A stretch of 64,000 bases of DNA from the NCBI GenBank assembly GCA_009760855.2, contig WPIO01000009.1:6170001-6234000 (forward strand). The letters run 5' to 3'. This document shows positions 61,926 through 64,000 of this stretch, piece by piece (position 1 is the stretch's first letter; each line of letters opens with the position of its first letter). This DNA comes from Cristatella mucedo (lineage: Eukaryota; Bryozoa; Phylactolaemata; Cristatellidae). Below the pieces are notes generated by a model. That model made no database searches and was not told where the DNA came from. It worked only from the letters and a program-made list of their open reading frames with translations. The position numbers and the translations under genes were made by a program.

Positions 61926-62385
61926 CACAACTTTTCGAATGCAGTCAAGCAACCTGAGTAGTTCTGAGTAGTTCCTGCAGATAAACGCAGCAGCCGAATC
62001 ATCGGAAGATAAACGGAAAATAAACAAAATTTGAATAATAGGTGAATAATCTGAAAATTGTGATCTCGACTATCAACTATATTTTTAACTAGTCTCAGGT
62101 CCGCACTTTACAGGGTGTACTTAGTGATTCTTGTGAAAATCGCATAAATTACATATCTAGTATCTTTATCAGCAAGATATATCGGCTCATGGAGTCCTAC
62201 CCAAAGTTAGGATTGTCAACGTTCATCTCCCAAAGCAGCTTCCCTTGTAGACTCGGTTTCCACCATTCGTTGCAGCACCTCAATCTCCACCATCAAACTT
62301 GCCACTTGTGACCGCATTTTAAAGTTTATCTCAGAGTCTAAAATACAATTTGTCCTCTAGCCGCTAGAAGCACCGTGTTCCTCCT
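61926..62385. other. unresolved, possibly decayed LINE
   Basis: AT-rich. Lies between two LINE fragments of opposite orientation. No clear similarity seen. Confidence 0.4.
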
Positions 62386-62387
62386 TT

Positions 62388-62667
62388 GATGTATAGATTT
62401 GCCGCAGCCATGCATCCTGACTATAATAAATATGTGCTTAGCCTCAGGTCATGTCCCTGCATATTCAAAAAATGTTGTTGTGAGGCCTCTTATTAAAAGA
62501 GCAATTTAGAACGAGAGAAACTAAGCAATTTCTTACCACTCTCCCTGCTGCATCAAAGACACTAAAAGGTACTGTGGCAGATCAGCTAAATGCCTGAACC
62601 AAAATTTAAATTCTAATAAGTGAGTTCCCATCAACGTTTAGAGCTAAGCACTTCACAGAGTAAACTT
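62388..62667 (+). mobile_element. LINE RT-core fragment, frameshifted
   Basis: Pieces in three frames spell the start of a CR1/L2-type reverse transcriptase: SGHVPAYSKNVVVRPLIKRA, then (E)KLSNFLPLS, SKTLKGTVADQLNA and FPSTFRAKHFTE. The order and spacing match the conserved core (increasing from PLIKK through LSNYRPIS, LEKVVADQL to FQSGFRxxHSTE). This is the only piece in the window from the upstream half of the RT. It probably belongs to LINE-B or a relative, but no overlap allows a test. Confidence 0.75.

Positions 62668-64000
<1,333 letters not shown>

Overview
The window looks like 64 kb of nuclear DNA from an animal with a repeat-rich genome. The evidence is tRNA-derived SINEs, 3'-truncated LINE copies of the CR1/L2 type, a hAT-family MITE with target-site duplications, very many long microsatellites, and no dense run of intact genes on either strand. 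I cannot name the species. Base composition is fairly balanced. The mix of L2-type LINEs, CAG/CTG runs, CT/GA runs of 80-130 bp and poly-C/poly-G tracts would fit a jawless vertebrate, a mollusc, a flatworm or another non-mammalian animal, and I see nothing that decides between them. I recognise no complete host protein-coding gene, no rRNA gene and no free-standing tRNA gene.

Layout. 0-10 kb: a 370-bp polypyrimidine tract and a TG-to-CA strand-switch tract (1.6-2.3 kb), a perfect 32-bp palindrome (4.75 kb), a LINE-A tail (6.0 kb), a diverged tandem repeat (6.56-6.93 kb) and a reverse-strand SINE (7.7-7.9 kb). 10-20 kb: a possible decayed coding frame (10.06-10.49 kb), (GA)61 next to (CTG)35 (11.4-11.8 kb), a SPIN-like hAT MITE (11.82-12.01 kb), LINE-B copies (15.5 and 16.5-17.1 kb), and SINEs at 14.65 and 19.09 kb. 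20-30 kb: a hairpin around a TA/TG/TA microsatellite (20.5 kb), (CA)73, a CCT tract, a SINE (22.7 kb), and a LINE-A copy abutting a LINE-B copy (24.2-25.5 kb). 30-40 kb: a nest of LINE-A, SINE, LINE-A, LINE-B, SINE-beta and LINE-B pieces (31.4-33.35 kb), and an inverted repeat around a CT microsatellite (34.3-34.7 kb). 40-50 kb: a LINE-A copy inserted in a GT microsatellite (40.07-40.39 kb), long CT and CTG tracts (42.1-42.6 kb), and a CpG-rich segment unlike the rest (46.9-49.9 kb) that holds the best candidate host coding exon. 50-64 kb: more microsatellites, a SINE-beta whose 3' end matches the LINE-B tail (55.5 kb), a 295-bp CCT tract (59.75 kb), (CTG)33 (60.3 kb), a LINE-B copy with reverse-transcriptase C-terminal coding (61-61.9 kb), an RT-core fragment (62.4-62.67 kb), and a GA/GACA tract running off the window end.

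The parts fit together as a retrotransposition system. LINE-B 3' tails share a signature (an aaagcgccta/agagattaagttctct/gagggcgc pattern, then ATT repeats) with SINE-beta, so LINE-B probably supplies the reverse transcriptase for SINE-beta. LINE-A has its own CATTA-repeat tail, and two copies are so alike that recent activity is likely. Most long open frames are translations of microsatellites and are not genes. Family names for LINE-A, LINE-B, SINE-alpha, SINE-beta and repeat C are labels made up for this window.
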